Positions 46,624 to 55,736 of a DNA stretch of 64,000 nt are shown piece after piece (the stretch's first letter is position 1; the number at the start of each line of letters is the position of its first letter). Position numbers and translations under genes: made by a program. The stretch spans positions 297,001 to 361,000 of the forward strand of contig JAPPUL010000084.1 of NCBI GenBank assembly GCA_026874595.1, given 5' to 3'. Under the pieces are notes generated by a model. It saw only the letters and a list, made by a program, of their open reading frames with translations, was not told the origin of the DNA and ran no database searches. The DNA comes from Sipunculus nudus. Lineage: Eukaryota > Annelida > Sipuncula > Golfingiida > Sipunculidae.

Positions 46624-47214
46624 ATGATATGTAAAAGTAAGTTATATATACTAATCCCATTTGCTTTAGTATTATTACCACTATCTATTCTCTTCCCCCA
46701 AGATAATAATAGCGAGAATTCTCCTTGCATTCAATACAAAAGTTATCTACGTTGCCTTGATGGCTATTATAAAAAAATTGAAGATATAAACATTAGAACT
46801 AATGCACCTGTTTTTGTAGCTAATCTTAAAGAAACTGATTTAGAAAACCTTTCATATTACTTTACAAAGTTTACATATTATTCTATAAAACGTAAGCGTA
46901 AAGCTAAACAAGCCATAAAATATCAATATTATAAAAATCAAAACCTTATAGGTGAATATTATTTTAATTTCTTTAATGGGAAATCCTACCTAAGCAAAGC
47001 TATCTGGTACTCTCCTAAGGGATATCTTGCCGAAGTTCATGCCTATCAAAGACGAACATCCAGGAAAACATTCAAAAACACATTCTCATATTACAACGAT
47101 TTTGGCGTTCTTATACGTAAAGTTACGAATACATATAAAGGAAACGATCTTATAAGCTCAAAAACAAATACTAACTTTATTATAGATACTCATATTATCT
47201 CAGAAGATAATTGA
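46624..47214 (+). CDS. Secreted protein of unknown function
   Basis: The 196 aa protein has a signal peptide (hydrophobic about 7-24, likely cleaved near FPQD) and then a domain of repeating strand-turn units (YYKNQNLIGEYYFNFFNGK, AIWYSPKGYLAEVHAY, FSYYNDFGVLIRK) like MORN/YwqK-type antitoxin or surface repeats. Two cysteines near residues 34 and 43 could form a disulfide. No family is certain. It converges on the AICAR transformylase gene (19 bp gap). Confidence 0.58.
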   Translation: MICKSKLYILIPFALVLLPLSILFPQDNNSENSPCIQYKSYLRCLDGYYKKIEDINIRTNAPVFVANLKETDLENLSYYFTKFTYYSIKRKRKAKQAIKYQYYKNQNLIGEYYFNFFNGKSYLSKAIWYSPKGYLAEVHAYQRRTSRKTFKNTFSYYNDFGVLIRKVTNTYKGNDLISSKTNTNFIIDTHIISEDN

Positions 47215-47233
47215 ATTCATTATTTATAATTAC

Positions 47234-48346
47234 TTAATGATGTGAAAAACATCGCTCATCTGTAAACACCATTGCAATCCCATGTTCGTTACACGCTTTT
47301 ATTACTTCATAATCACTTAAAGAACCCCCAGGTTGCACTATCGCTTTAATTCCACTTTCTGCTATTACGTCTATTGAATCTCTAAATGGGAAAAAACCAT
47401 CTGATGATATAACGGCTCCTTTAAGGCTTTCATTGCCTGCATACTTCGTCTTTGCCTTCAGTATCGCCTGTTCAACCGCTCCTACCCTATCTTGTTCTCC
47501 CGTCCCCACTGCAAGTACTGTTGCATTTTTTACAATCACCACTCCATTAGAACGTACCCCTAAATTAATATACCATGAAGCAAGCAGATCCTTATATTCT
47601 ATATCTGTTGGCTCTCGCAAAGACCTTATAAAACCTTTAGTCTTATGTTCTGTATTGGCTATTAGCAAATCTTCTTTACTTCGAATCTTCGTTAGATAAG
47701 ATTCTGATACTATAATTGTTCCATCTGATAATACTTTGGCCTCTTCAAAACCATCTCCACTATCACCTATAAACTTTGGGAGCTTTGCAAAGTTCTTTAC
47801 CTCAACTATCCTAAGATGCTTATTTCTTTTAAAAGTTTTATAATCATTTAATACGCTAAGAGCCTCTTTTGTATATGAAGGCCCAACTACAACCTCAACT
47901 ACTCCTTCCATAATCTGCAAAGCCGTCTTCTCATCAACTTCACTATTAAATACCATCACACCCCCAAACGCTGCCTTCGGATCAGATAGTAGTGCCTCCT
48001 TATATGACTTTTCAAGACTTCCCTTTTCAAGTGCAGCTCCGCAAGGATTCAAATGTTTCATTATTACTGTAGAATGTTTTTCAAAATATTTTAATATCTT
48101 TATAGCGTAATTTATATCTTCTAAGTTCGTTTGTGAGAACCCTCCCTTGCCCGTCTTTAATAGCTTATAATCTCCAAGTACAGCTAAACCTTCCAAAGGC
48201 TTGTAATATGCAGCCTTTTGATGAGGATTAGTCCCATATCTAAGATCTTCTTTCTTTACATATGTCCTTCCCATAAAGACAAAACTCTCTGGATACTCTC
48301 CTATATTTGCTCTAAAATACTTCTTGCTTAAACTTTCTTTTGCCAT
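47234..48346 (-). CDS. Stand-alone AICAR transformylase (PurH C-terminal domain only)
   Basis: The 370 aa protein is the formyltransferase domain of PurH: RYGTNPHQKAAYY, KHLNPCGAAL, DPKAAFGGVMVFN and SDGFFPFRDSID are its active-site regions. The N-terminal IMP cyclohydrolase (MGS-like) domain of ordinary 500-530 aa PurH is missing, so ring closure needs another protein. The frame extends 26 codons upstream into leuD, but ATG 48346 with AAAGGAG just before it is the better start. It follows leuD in the same direction. Confidence 0.85.
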   Translation of the reverse strand: MAKESLSKKYFRANIGEYPESFVFMGRTYVKKEDLRYGTNPHQKAAYYKPLEGLAVLGDYKLLKTGKGGFSQTNLEDINYAIKILKYFEKHSTVIMKHLNPCGAALEKGSLEKSYKEALLSDPKAAFGGVMVFNSEVDEKTALQIMEGVVEVVVGPSYTKEALSVLNDYKTFKRNKHLRIVEVKNFAKLPKFIGDSGDGFEEAKVLSDGTIIVSESYLTKIRSKEDLLIANTEHKTKGFIRSLREPTDIEYKDLLASWYINLGVRSNGVVIVKNATVLAVGTGEQDRVGAVEQAILKAKTKYAGNESLKGAVISSDGFFPFRDSIDVIAESGIKAIVQPGGSLSDYEVIKACNEHGIAMVFTDERCFSHH

Positions 48347-48386
48347 ATCTCCTTTAATCCCCTTCCTATATACATTTATTATACAT

Positions 48387-48929
48387 TTATTTAAGATTCT
48401 TTGCGTATTCAAATATCCCACCACTCCTTATTATGTCCTCGCACTCACCCAATGACTGCAATCTATATTCTTTCCCACGACTTATATCTTTTAGGATATA
48501 GGCTCTTTTGTCTATTTCAACCTCATCACCTGTTTGAAATGTATCCATTATGCCTTCTCCTAGCCCTTCCACATCTATTTGAAAAGGATACAAAAGTCCC
48601 GTGTTTATTGAGTTCCTAAAGAATATTCTAGAGTAAGAAAGAGCAACAATAGCTTCGCAACCTGCTGCCTCAAGCGATATTGGAGCATGTTCTCTTGATG
48701 AGCCGCACCCAAAGTTTTTTCCTGCTATTATTATATTATATTCACTTTTATATTTGCCTTCCTCTATATATCTTTTATAGCTTGAGGGTAAGCCCGATAA
48801 GGCATAGCTACCCAGTTCCTTTCTCTCTTCTTTTTTATTTGGTAAAAGATTTAAATATTGTGCTGGTATTATTTGATCTGTATCTATATTATCATCAAGT
48901 ACAAATACCCGCCCTCGTATAATATCCAT
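48387..48929 (-). CDS. leuD: 3-isopropylmalate dehydratase small subunit
   Basis: The 180 aa aconitase-swivel protein has the N-terminal DIIRGRVFVLDDNIDTDQIIPAQYL and the GKNFGCGSSREHAPISL motif (about residues 70-86) that forms the substrate loop. It pairs with LeuC to isomerise isopropylmalate. Its length (about 165-180 aa) is typical of archaeal/clostridial-type LeuD. It is 62 bp after leuC, on the same strand. Confidence 0.92.
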   Translation of the reverse strand: MDIIRGRVFVLDDNIDTDQIIPAQYLNLLPNKKEERKELGSYALSGLPSSYKRYIEEGKYKSEYNIIIAGKNFGCGSSREHAPISLEAAGCEAIVALSYSRIFFRNSINTGLLYPFQIDVEGLGEGIMDTFQTGDEVEIDKRAYILKDISRGKEYRLQSLGECEDIIRSGGIFEYAKNLK

Positions 48930-48991
48930 TCTTTTTGTTCCCTCTCTTTCTATATAATTTTTATTTTTTGCTTTACTTTATAATAAAGTGT

Positions 48992-50284
48992 TTAGCTTAT
49001 ATATTCTCGTGGATCTGTTACGAAACCTCGTAGCGCTGATCCGGCCACTGTTAGCGGCGAGGCTAGATATACTTCTGCATCTCGTGAACCCATTCGCCCC
49101 GGAAAGTTTCTATTTGTTGTTGATATACAAACTTCTTTCTCATTTAGACGCCCGTATGTATCAAGTGGCCCTCCTAGGCATGCTGCACAGCTTGGGGGAC
49201 CTATCTTTTCACAACCTGCATCTTCAAATATTTTAGCAAGGCTTTTTCCTTTAATCTTATCCTCCCATAATTTATCATATACTTGCTTCGTTGAAGGAAT
49301 TATATAGGTTTTTACTTTTACCTTTTGACCCTCAAGTATTTGTGCTGCAAGATGAAAATCTGTTATCTTTCCTCCTGTACATGATCCTATATATGCTCTG
49401 TCAACTTTTACGTTAATTTCTTTTGCAAGAGCTTTATTGTCTGGTGAGTGCGGCTTGGCAACCACAGGCTCAAGTTTTGATAAATCATATTCCATTACAC
49501 TATAACATTTGCTTTCCTTATCTGCATACATAGGCTTTAGTTTACGATCCGTTCTCTTACCAACAAAATCTAACGTGAGTTCATCAGGCTCTATTATACC
49601 ATTCTTGCCTCCTGCCTCTATTGCCATATTACATAATGTCATCCGCTCATCCATATTAAAATTAGATATCCCTTCTCCCAAAAACTCCATAGTTCGATAT
49701 GTTGCTCCATCTACCCCAATATCCCCTATTATTGCCAATATTACATCCTTTGCTGATATGTATGACGGCTTTTCTCCTCTTAATATGAATCTCATAGTCT
49801 CAGGAACCTTAACCCACAACCTCCCTTCCCCCATTATAAATCCTGCTTCTGTGTTCCCTATCCCAGTTGAAAACATCCCAAAGGCTCCTGCTGTGCATGT
49901 GTGAGAGTCTGTTCCAAACATTATCTCCCCTGGCCTACTGTGTCCCTCCTCGCTTAAGGCAATATGACAAACTCCTTTATATTTATCTGTTCCAACGTCG
50001 TAATAGTATTTTATATTTTGTTTCGAGGCAAACTCTCGTAAAATATCTATATTTCTATGGCATTTTGTATCTTCTGTAAAGATATAATGATCTGGAATGA
50101 TAACTATTTTTTCGTTATCCCAAACCTTTGCATCCTTACCAAAATGCTCCTCAAAAACTGCAATAGTACCAGGTCCACAAACATCATGAGTCATCAAAAC
50201 ATCAACATCCACCCATATATTATCACCCGGCCTTACTGCCTTTTTATTTGCACCTTTACTCAATATCTTTTCTGTAATAGTCAT
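48992..50284 (-). CDS. leuC: 3-isopropylmalate dehydratase large subunit
   Basis: The 430 aa [4Fe-4S] aconitase-family subunit has FGTDSHTCTAGAFG (about residues 122-135), IGSCTGGKITDF (about 303-314) and PPSCAACLGGP (about 361-371), the three regions that carry the cluster cysteines. Length (about 420 aa) indicates the short LeuC type. With LeuD it would form isopropylmalate isomerase; homoaconitase is a less likely alternative. leuA and leuB are not in the window. Confidence 0.92.
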   Translation of the reverse strand: MTITEKILSKGANKKAVRPGDNIWVDVDVLMTHDVCGPGTIAVFEEHFGKDAKVWDNEKIVIIPDHYIFTEDTKCHRNIDILREFASKQNIKYYYDVGTDKYKGVCHIALSEEGHSRPGEIMFGTDSHTCTAGAFGMFSTGIGNTEAGFIMGEGRLWVKVPETMRFILRGEKPSYISAKDVILAIIGDIGVDGATYRTMEFLGEGISNFNMDERMTLCNMAIEAGGKNGIIEPDELTLDFVGKRTDRKLKPMYADKESKCYSVMEYDLSKLEPVVAKPHSPDNKALAKEINVKVDRAYIGSCTGGKITDFHLAAQILEGQKVKVKTYIIPSTKQVYDKLWEDKIKGKSLAKIFEDAGCEKIGPPSCAACLGGPLDTYGRLNEKEVCISTTNRNFPGRMGSRDAEVYLASPLTVAGSALRGFVTDPREYIS

Positions 50285-50533
50285 ATGAAACTTCTCTCTT
50301 CCCTATGTTATGGATTTTTATTTTGTAAGTATTATTTGTATAAGTTTTAAAATTTAAATTTAAATAAAACTATTAAAATAGGCTCTTATAATTTAAGATA
50401 ATTTTTTATTTTCCCAAAAGCAACCTTATCAAATTACAACATATCATAACATAGATAAAAGCTCATATCCTAATATAGCAATACCCTCAAGGTAAACACT
50501 AATTTATATAGTATAAAATAATTCATTTTTTTG

Positions 50534-50650
50534 TTGACAATAATAATCTCTATACTTAGCTTTAACTTCTTCTTTAATTGAAGATTTAGCGTTTAAGATT
50601 TAGCGTTTAAGATTTAGCGTTTAAGATTTAGCGTTTAAGATTTAGCGTGA
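50534..50650 (+). promoter_or_regulatory. hup operon upstream region with possible -35 and 14-bp repeat (five copies)
   Basis: The 402 bp gap before hupS holds TTGACA at 50534-50539 with a weak -10 (TAGCTT) 17 bases on, then five perfect tandem copies of aagatttagcgttt (50581-50650; the last ends ga). The array ends 36 bp before the hupS ATG. It could be regulator half-sites spaced 14 bp or a slippage product; the promoter call is tentative and the rest of the gap shows nothing. Confidence 0.45.
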
Positions 50651-50686
50651 AGGTAGATAAATTAGTAAACATATGGAGGGTTTCTT

Positions 50687-51763
50687 ATGTCACTACAGGT
50701 TGAAAGTTTTTATGAGGTTATGAGAAGGCAAGGTATTAGTCGTCGCAGTTTTCTTAAGTATTGTAGTTTAACTGCAACAGCATTAGGCTTGGCGCCCCAC
50801 TTTTCAGGAAATATCGCACATGCAATGGAGAATAAACCTAGGATACCAGTTTTGTGGCTTCATGGTCTTGAGTGTACATGCTGTTCAGAATCATTTATTC
50901 GTTCGGCGCATCCTTTGGCCAAAGATGTTATTTTGTCTATGTTGTCTTTGGATTATGATGATACCATTATGGCAGCAGCTGGCACTCAATCAGAGGCTAT
51001 AATAGATGAAACTATTGAGAAGTACGATGGTAATTTTATTATGGCTGTAGAAGGCAATACCCCTTTAAATCAGGATGGAATGTCTTGTATCATAGCCGGA
51101 AAACCATTTCATCATCAAATTGAAAAAGTTGCAAAACATTGTAAAGCGATTGTATCATGGGGATCCTGTGCATCATGGGGATGCGTGCAGGCGGCAAGGC
51201 CAAACCCGACTCAAGCAACTCCGACTCATAAATTAGTTACGAGCAAGCCAATTATAAAGGTTCCAGGTTGTCCTCCGATTGCAGAGGTAATGACGGGAGT
51301 AATTACCTATATGCTAACATTTGATAGGATGCCAAGTTTGGATAGACAGGGCAGGCCAAAAATGTTTTACTCTCAAAGGATCCATGACAAATGTTATCGT
51401 CGTCCACATTTTGATGCAGGTCAGTTTGTAGAGGAGTTTGATGATGAGCATGCTAAGAAAGGATATTGCTTATATAAAGTAGGATGTAAAGGGCCTACTA
51501 CTTATAATGCTTGTTCTACTATTCGTTGGAATGAAGGAACATCTTTCCCTATACAGGCAGGACATGGATGTATTGGCTGTTCTGAAGATGGGTTTTGGGA
51601 TAAAGGCTCGTTTTATGATCGTTTAACGAATATACATGCATTTGGGATAGAAGAAAACGCTGATACTATTGGTGCTACTGTTGCAGGGGCAACTGGTGCT
51701 GCGGTAGTAGTACATGCAGCGGCAAGCGCTTTGAAGAAAGCCAGAGACAATAAAGAGGAATAA
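50687..51763 (+). CDS. hupS: [NiFe] hydrogenase small subunit with oxygen-tolerance cysteines
   Basis: The 358 aa subunit carries the iron-sulfur relay of a membrane-bound uptake hydrogenase. A Tat signal (SRRSFLKYC, residues 18-26) ends at about AHA46. The proximal-cluster cysteines are C63, C66, C161 and C195, plus the two extra ones C65 (ECTCC) and C166 (SCASWGC) that characterise oxygen-tolerant group 1d enzymes with a [4Fe-3S] cluster. [16 protein letters not shown] and HGCIGC bind the other clusters. The end has a hydrophobic anchor (about 325-348). GGAGGG precedes the ATG. Confidence 0.95.
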   Translation: MSLQVESFYEVMRRQGISRRSFLKYCSLTATALGLAPHFSGNIAHAMENKPRIPVLWLHGLECTCCSESFIRSAHPLAKDVILSMLSLDYDDTIMAAAGTQSEAIIDETIEKYDGNFIMAVEGNTPLNQDGMSCIIAGKPFHHQIEKVAKHCKAIVSWGSCASWGCVQAARPNPTQATPTHKLVTSKPIIKVPGCPPIAEVMTGVITYMLTFDRMPSLDRQGRPKMFYSQRIHDKCYRRPHFDAGQFVEEFDDEHAKKGYCLYKVGCKGPTTYNACSTIRWNEGTSFPIQAGHGCIGCSEDGFWDKGSFYDRLTNIHAFGIEENADTIGATVAGATGAAVVVHAAASALKKARDNKEE

Positions 51764-51774
51764 AGGAGATTATT

Positions 51775-53589
51775 ATGGCAGTAATTAATACACCTAATGG
51801 TTATAAATTAGATAATAGTGGACAACGGGTAGTAGTTGATCCTGTTACTAGGATTGAGGGGCATATGCGTTGTGAGGTAAATTTAGATTCAAACAACGTT
51901 ATTCAAAATGCAGTATCCTCAGGTACAATGTGGAGAGGAATCGAGGTAATCCTAAAAGGGCGCGATCCAAGGGATGCCTGGGCTTTTGTGGAGAGGATCT
52001 GCGGTGTGTGTACAGGGTGTCATGCTTTGGCTTCGGTACGTGCCGTAGAGAATGCATTGGGTATAAAAATACCTCCTAATGCCCATTTGATTCGAGAGAT
52101 GATGGCCAAGACATTGCAAATACATGATCATGTCGTACACTTTTATCATTTGCATGCACTGGACTGGGTAAATCCAGTTAACGCCTTAAAAGCAGATGTA
52201 AAAGAGACTTCTAAGTTACAGCAGGCAGTGTCGCCTAAGCATCCTAAATCCAGTCCAGGATATTTCAAAGATATTCAAACAAGGATTAGGAAGTTTATAG
52301 AGTCTGGACAATTAGGTCCATTTAAGAATGGGTACTGGGATAACCCGGCATATAAATTAAGTCCGGAAGCAGATTTAATGGCAGTAACTCACTATCTTGA
52401 GGCGCTTGACTTGCAAAAAGAGTTTGTAAAATTGCATACTATTTTTGGTGGCAAAAACCCTCATCCTAATTATTTAGTAGGGGGAGTACCTTGTGCTATA
52501 AATATAGATGGTGATTTGGGAGCAGGTGCACCCCTTAACATGGAGAGATTAAACTTTGTAAAAGCTCGTATAGATGAGATGGTAGACTTTAATAAGAATA
52601 TATATGTTCCTGATGTTATAGCTATAGCAAGTTTTTATAAGAATCAGCTATGGGGAGGAGGTCTTGGAGCAAAGAGTGTAATGGATTATGGAGCTTATCC
52701 GAAAGTTAATTACGATAAATCTACAGACCAGTTACCTGGTGGGGCTATTCTCAATGACAATTGGAATGAGATTCATGAGGTTGATCCGGCAGATCCGGAA
52801 CAAGTGCAGGAGTTCGTAACCCACTCTTGGTACAAGTACTCTGATAATGCAGTAGGCTTACATCCATGGGATGGTGTAACAGAGCCGCACTATGAGTTAG
52901 GTCCTAATGCTAAGGGAACAAGAACAGATATTAAAGAACTTGATGAGGGGGGTAAATATTCTTGGATAAAGTCGCCACGTTGGAGAGGTAACGCTGTTGA
53001 AGTTGGACCTTTATCAAGATATACATTAGCGTATGCGCATGGTGTTGATTATGTTAAGAATCAGGTTAATAAGAGCGTATCTTTTTTTAATGCTTTAGCA
53101 GGAACTAATTTAAATGCTAAACAAGTGTTACAGTCTACGATAGGCAGGACACTCGCTCGAGCTTTAGAGTCTGAGTATTGTGCAGATATGATGGTTGACG
53201 ATTGGAATGAATTAATCCAAAACATTAAAAATGGAGATTCAGCCACAGCGAATATGGAAAAATGGGAGCCATCTACCTGGCCCAAAGAGGCTAAAGGCTA
53301 TGCTACAGTTGCAGCGCCAAGGGGAGCTTTAGGGCACTGGATTAAAATTAAAGAGGGTAAGATAGAAAATTATCAATGCGTAGTGCCTACTACTTGGAAC
53401 GGTTCTCCGAGGGATCCGAAAGGAAATATAGGAGCATTTGAGGCATGTCTTATGGGGACTCCCGTTGAGAGGGCGAACGAGCCAGTTGAGATTTTGCGTA
53501 ATATACATAGTTTTGATCCTTGTCTTGCTTGTTCTACACATGTAATGAGTGAGGAAGGAGAAGAAATAGTTAGAGTCAAAGTTAGATAA
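51775..53589 (+). CDS. hupL: [NiFe] hydrogenase large subunit
   Basis: The 604 aa subunit holds the Ni-Fe(CN)2CO site. The N-terminal motif [10 protein letters not shown] has C76 and C79, and the C-terminal DPCLACSTH has C583 and C586. The 15 residues after His589 are the expected extension removed by the maturation protease encoded downstream. RIEGHMR near residue 26 is also conserved. Length is typical of group 1d enzymes. It is 11 bp after hupS and AAAGGAG precedes its ATG. Confidence 0.96.
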   Translation: MAVINTPNGYKLDNSGQRVVVDPVTRIEGHMRCEVNLDSNNVIQNAVSSGTMWRGIEVILKGRDPRDAWAFVERICGVCTGCHALASVRAVENALGIKIPPNAHLIREMMAKTLQIHDHVVHFYHLHALDWVNPVNALKADVKETSKLQQAVSPKHPKSSPGYFKDIQTRIRKFIESGQLGPFKNGYWDNPAYKLSPEADLMAVTHYLEALDLQKEFVKLHTIFGGKNPHPNYLVGGVPCAINIDGDLGAGAPLNMERLNFVKARIDEMVDFNKNIYVPDVIAIASFYKNQLWGGGLGAKSVMDYGAYPKVNYDKSTDQLPGGAILNDNWNEIHEVDPADPEQVQEFVTHSWYKYSDNAVGLHPWDGVTEPHYELGPNAKGTRTDIKELDEGGKYSWIKSPRWRGNAVEVGPLSRYTLAYAHGVDYVKNQVNKSVSFFNALAGTNLNAKQVLQSTIGRTLARALESEYCADMMVDDWNELIQNIKNGDSATANMEKWEPSTWPKEAKGYATVAAPRGALGHWIKIKEGKIENYQCVVPTTWNGSPRDPKGNIGAFEACLMGTPVERANEPVEILRNIHSFDPCLACSTHVMSEEGEEIVRVKVR

Positions 53590-53606
53590 TTAGGGAGAGA
53601 AAAATT

Positions 53607-54296
53607 ATGGATGCAAAATTAGAATCTAAAACAAAAGGTGTATATGTATATGAATTGCCGATACGGATATGGCATTGGGTTAATTCAGTAGCTATAGTTG
53701 CCTTATGTGTAACGGGTTATTTTATTGGTTCGCCATTGCCAACGGTATCAGGCGAGGCAAGTGATAATTATCTAATGGGATATATTAGATTTATACATTT
53801 CACATCAGCGTATATATTTGCTATTGGGATGTTGGTGAGGTTATATTGGGCATTTGTGGGCAATGAACATGCTAGACAAATATTCTTGCCACCGTTGCTT
53901 AATAAAGCATGGTGGAAAGATTTTATACATGAAGTTAGGTGGTACCTTTTTCTTGAAAAAGAGCCTAAAAAACACGTTGGGCACAATCCTTTGGCACAGC
54001 TGGTAATGTTTGTAATGTATTTCCTGGCAAGTGTCTTTATGCTTCTGACAGGTCTTGCGCTTTATTCAGAAGGACAAGGAGCAGATAGCTGGTGGGATAG
54101 TGCATTTGGTTGGGTAATACCTCTATTTGGGCAGAGTCAAGATGTGCATACCTGGCATCATTTGGGGATGTGGGTTATAATAGTATTTATAATAACGCAT
54201 ATCTATGCTGTTGTTAGAGAAGATATGATGTCAAGACAAACGATAATAAGTACTATGATAAGTGGCTGGCGGTTTTGGAGAGATGATAGGGACTAA
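53607..54296 (+). CDS. hupC: Hydrogenase b-type cytochrome
   Basis: The 229 aa membrane protein has four transmembrane helices and the histidines expected to bind two b haems: IRIWHWVNSV, YIRFIHFTSAY and HTWHHLGMWVIIVFIITHIYAV. It anchors HupSL and passes electrons to the quinone pool, which here is probably menaquinone given the mqn genes. It ends with a basic cytoplasmic tail. It is 17 bp after hupL. Confidence 0.93.
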   Translation: MDAKLESKTKGVYVYELPIRIWHWVNSVAIVALCVTGYFIGSPLPTVSGEASDNYLMGYIRFIHFTSAYIFAIGMLVRLYWAFVGNEHARQIFLPPLLNKAWWKDFIHEVRWYLFLEKEPKKHVGHNPLAQLVMFVMYFLASVFMLLTGLALYSEGQGADSWWDSAFGWVIPLFGQSQDVHTWHHLGMWVIIVFIITHIYAVVREDMMSRQTIISTMISGWRFWRDDRD

Positions 54297-54320
54297 TTTA
54301 TTTCTCTTTAAGAGGGTTTT

Positions 54321-54353
54321 GATAGAATATGGATAGAATATGGATAGAATATG
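54321..54353 (+). repeat. 11-bp tandem repeat carrying the hupD start codon
   Basis: Three copies of gatagaatatg (54321-54331, 54332-54342, 54343-54353) each end in ATG. Only the last ATG (54351) opens hupD; the other two start frames that stop within about ten codons. The only purine tract (AAGAGGG, about 54311-54317) is nearest to the first ATG, so repeat number controls its distance to the true start. Confidence 0.88.
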
Positions 54354-54989
54354 GATAAAAAAGTTCTTATTCTAGGGATAGGCAATATTTTGTGGGCTGA
54401 TGAAGGTTTTGGGGTACGTGCTGTTGAGAAATTAAATGAACAATATGAGTTTGAAGATGATAATGTAAGATTAATGGACGGAGGGACTCAAGGGTTATAT
54501 TTAATACAACACGTACAAGAAAGTGATATATTAGTAGTATTTGATGCAATAGACTATGGCTTAGCAGGGGGGACAATGAAACTAATTAAAGATGAAGAAG
54601 TACCTAGGTTTATGGGGGCTAAGAAATTAAGCTTGCATCAAACAGGGTTTCAAGATGTGTTATATACAGCGGAGTTGACAGGACAATGCCCTAAAGACAT
54701 CTTGCTAATTGGGGTGCAGCCGATTGAGCTTGAAGACTATGGTGGGAGTTTAAGAGAAGAAGTTAGGGTCCAAATAGAGCCTGCGATTATGTGTTGCTTA
54801 AGCTATTTAGATAGATATAGAATTAAATATAAGAAACGAGAGAGAGCGCTGGGGAAGAATTCTATGATTAATAATGAGAGTATATCCCTAACTAATTATG
54901 AAACCTTAAGGCCGTCGGAGGAAGAAGCTTATCGTAATGGAGATATTAGATTTCTAAGAAGAGGAGGCATAAATAATGACAAGGTATAA
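54351..54989 (+). CDS. hupD: Hydrogenase maturation endopeptidase
   Basis: The 212 aa protease removes the C-terminal extension of HupL after nickel insertion. ILGIGNILWADEGFGVRAVE (residues 7-26) contains Glu18; FDAIDYG (64-70) and His96 (LSLHQTGF) complete the metal-binding set known from HybD/HyaD. A C-terminal tail with RPSEEEAYRNGDIRFLRRGG is typical of the HupD/HyaD subfamily. The start codon lies in a tandem repeat and its Shine-Dalgarno is remote. Confidence 0.92.
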   Translation: MDKKVLILGIGNILWADEGFGVRAVEKLNEQYEFEDDNVRLMDGGTQGLYLIQHVQESDILVVFDAIDYGLAGGTMKLIKDEEVPRFMGAKKLSLHQTGFQDVLYTAELTGQCPKDILLIGVQPIELEDYGGSLREEVRVQIEPAIMCCLSYLDRYRIKYKKRERALGKNSMINNESISLTNYETLRPSEEEAYRNGDIRFLRRGGINNDKV

Positions 54990-54995
54990 TGCTTT

Positions 54996-55697
54996 ATGTG
55001 CGTAGGGATTCCGATGCAGGTGGTAGAAGAGGGAGGAGATAGCTATGCGGTTTGCAAGGACTATGTAGGAGATGTCAAAAATGTTGATATACAATTAGTT
55101 GGGAAACAAGGGGTTGGGACATGGCTTAAAGTATTTATAGATAGTGCACGGGAGGTTATAACGCCTGAGGAGGCAAAAAAGACAGCTAATGCTCTTAAGG
55201 CAGTAGAACTTGCTATGTCTGGTGAGATAGAAAATATAGATAATCTATTTGAAGATTTAGTTAATAGGAAACCGGTTAATCCGTTTGAGACTGAGGCAAA
55301 GATGTATCCAGAGTTAATAGAGAAATTAATTACGAACAGAGGATATAAATTAGTTACAGAAGATAGCTTAGATGAGTTTTTAAGCTCTAACGAGTATAGC
55401 GTGTTGTTTTTTGCAAATGATGCTGATTTATATCCAGAGAGTTTAGATGTGGCAATAGTGCTTCCTGAATTATTAAAAGTATTTGATAATTTAGTTGCAG
55501 GAGTAGTAAGCCGTGCTACTGAGAAGAAGCTTCAAAGTAGATATGGATTTAGTGCTTGGCCCTGCTTGGTATTCAATAAGAATGGAGGCTACTTAGGAGC
55601 TATCTCTAAGATTAAAGATTGGGAAGAATATATAAGCGAAATTCAAAACATTCTAAACTCTGAAGTTAAACCACCTCCAACAAGAATACAAGATTAA
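54996..55697 (+). CDS. Fused HupF-HupG hydrogenase assembly protein
   Basis: The 233 aa protein is a fusion. Residues 1 to about 95 are a HypC/HupF-type chaperone (MCVGIPMQVVEEGG with the essential Cys2), and about 100-233 a HyaE/HupG thioredoxin-like domain (YSVLFFANDADLYPESLDVAIVLPELLKVF, then WPCLVFNKNGGYLGAI and DWEEYISEIQNIL). In Rhizobium these are two adjacent genes that protect maturation of HupL or HupS under oxygen. A separate hypC is also present at 59643. It begins six bases after hupD. Confidence 0.85.
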   Translation: MCVGIPMQVVEEGGDSYAVCKDYVGDVKNVDIQLVGKQGVGTWLKVFIDSAREVITPEEAKKTANALKAVELAMSGEIENIDNLFEDLVNRKPVNPFETEAKMYPELIEKLITNRGYKLVTEDSLDEFLSSNEYSVLFFANDADLYPESLDVAIVLPELLKVFDNLVAGVVSRATEKKLQSRYGFSAWPCLVFNKNGGYLGAISKIKDWEEYISEIQNILNSEVKPPPTRIQD

Positions 55698-55736
55698 ATT
55701 ACTTATAATAATATTAGTTAAATAAAGGCGTTGCCT

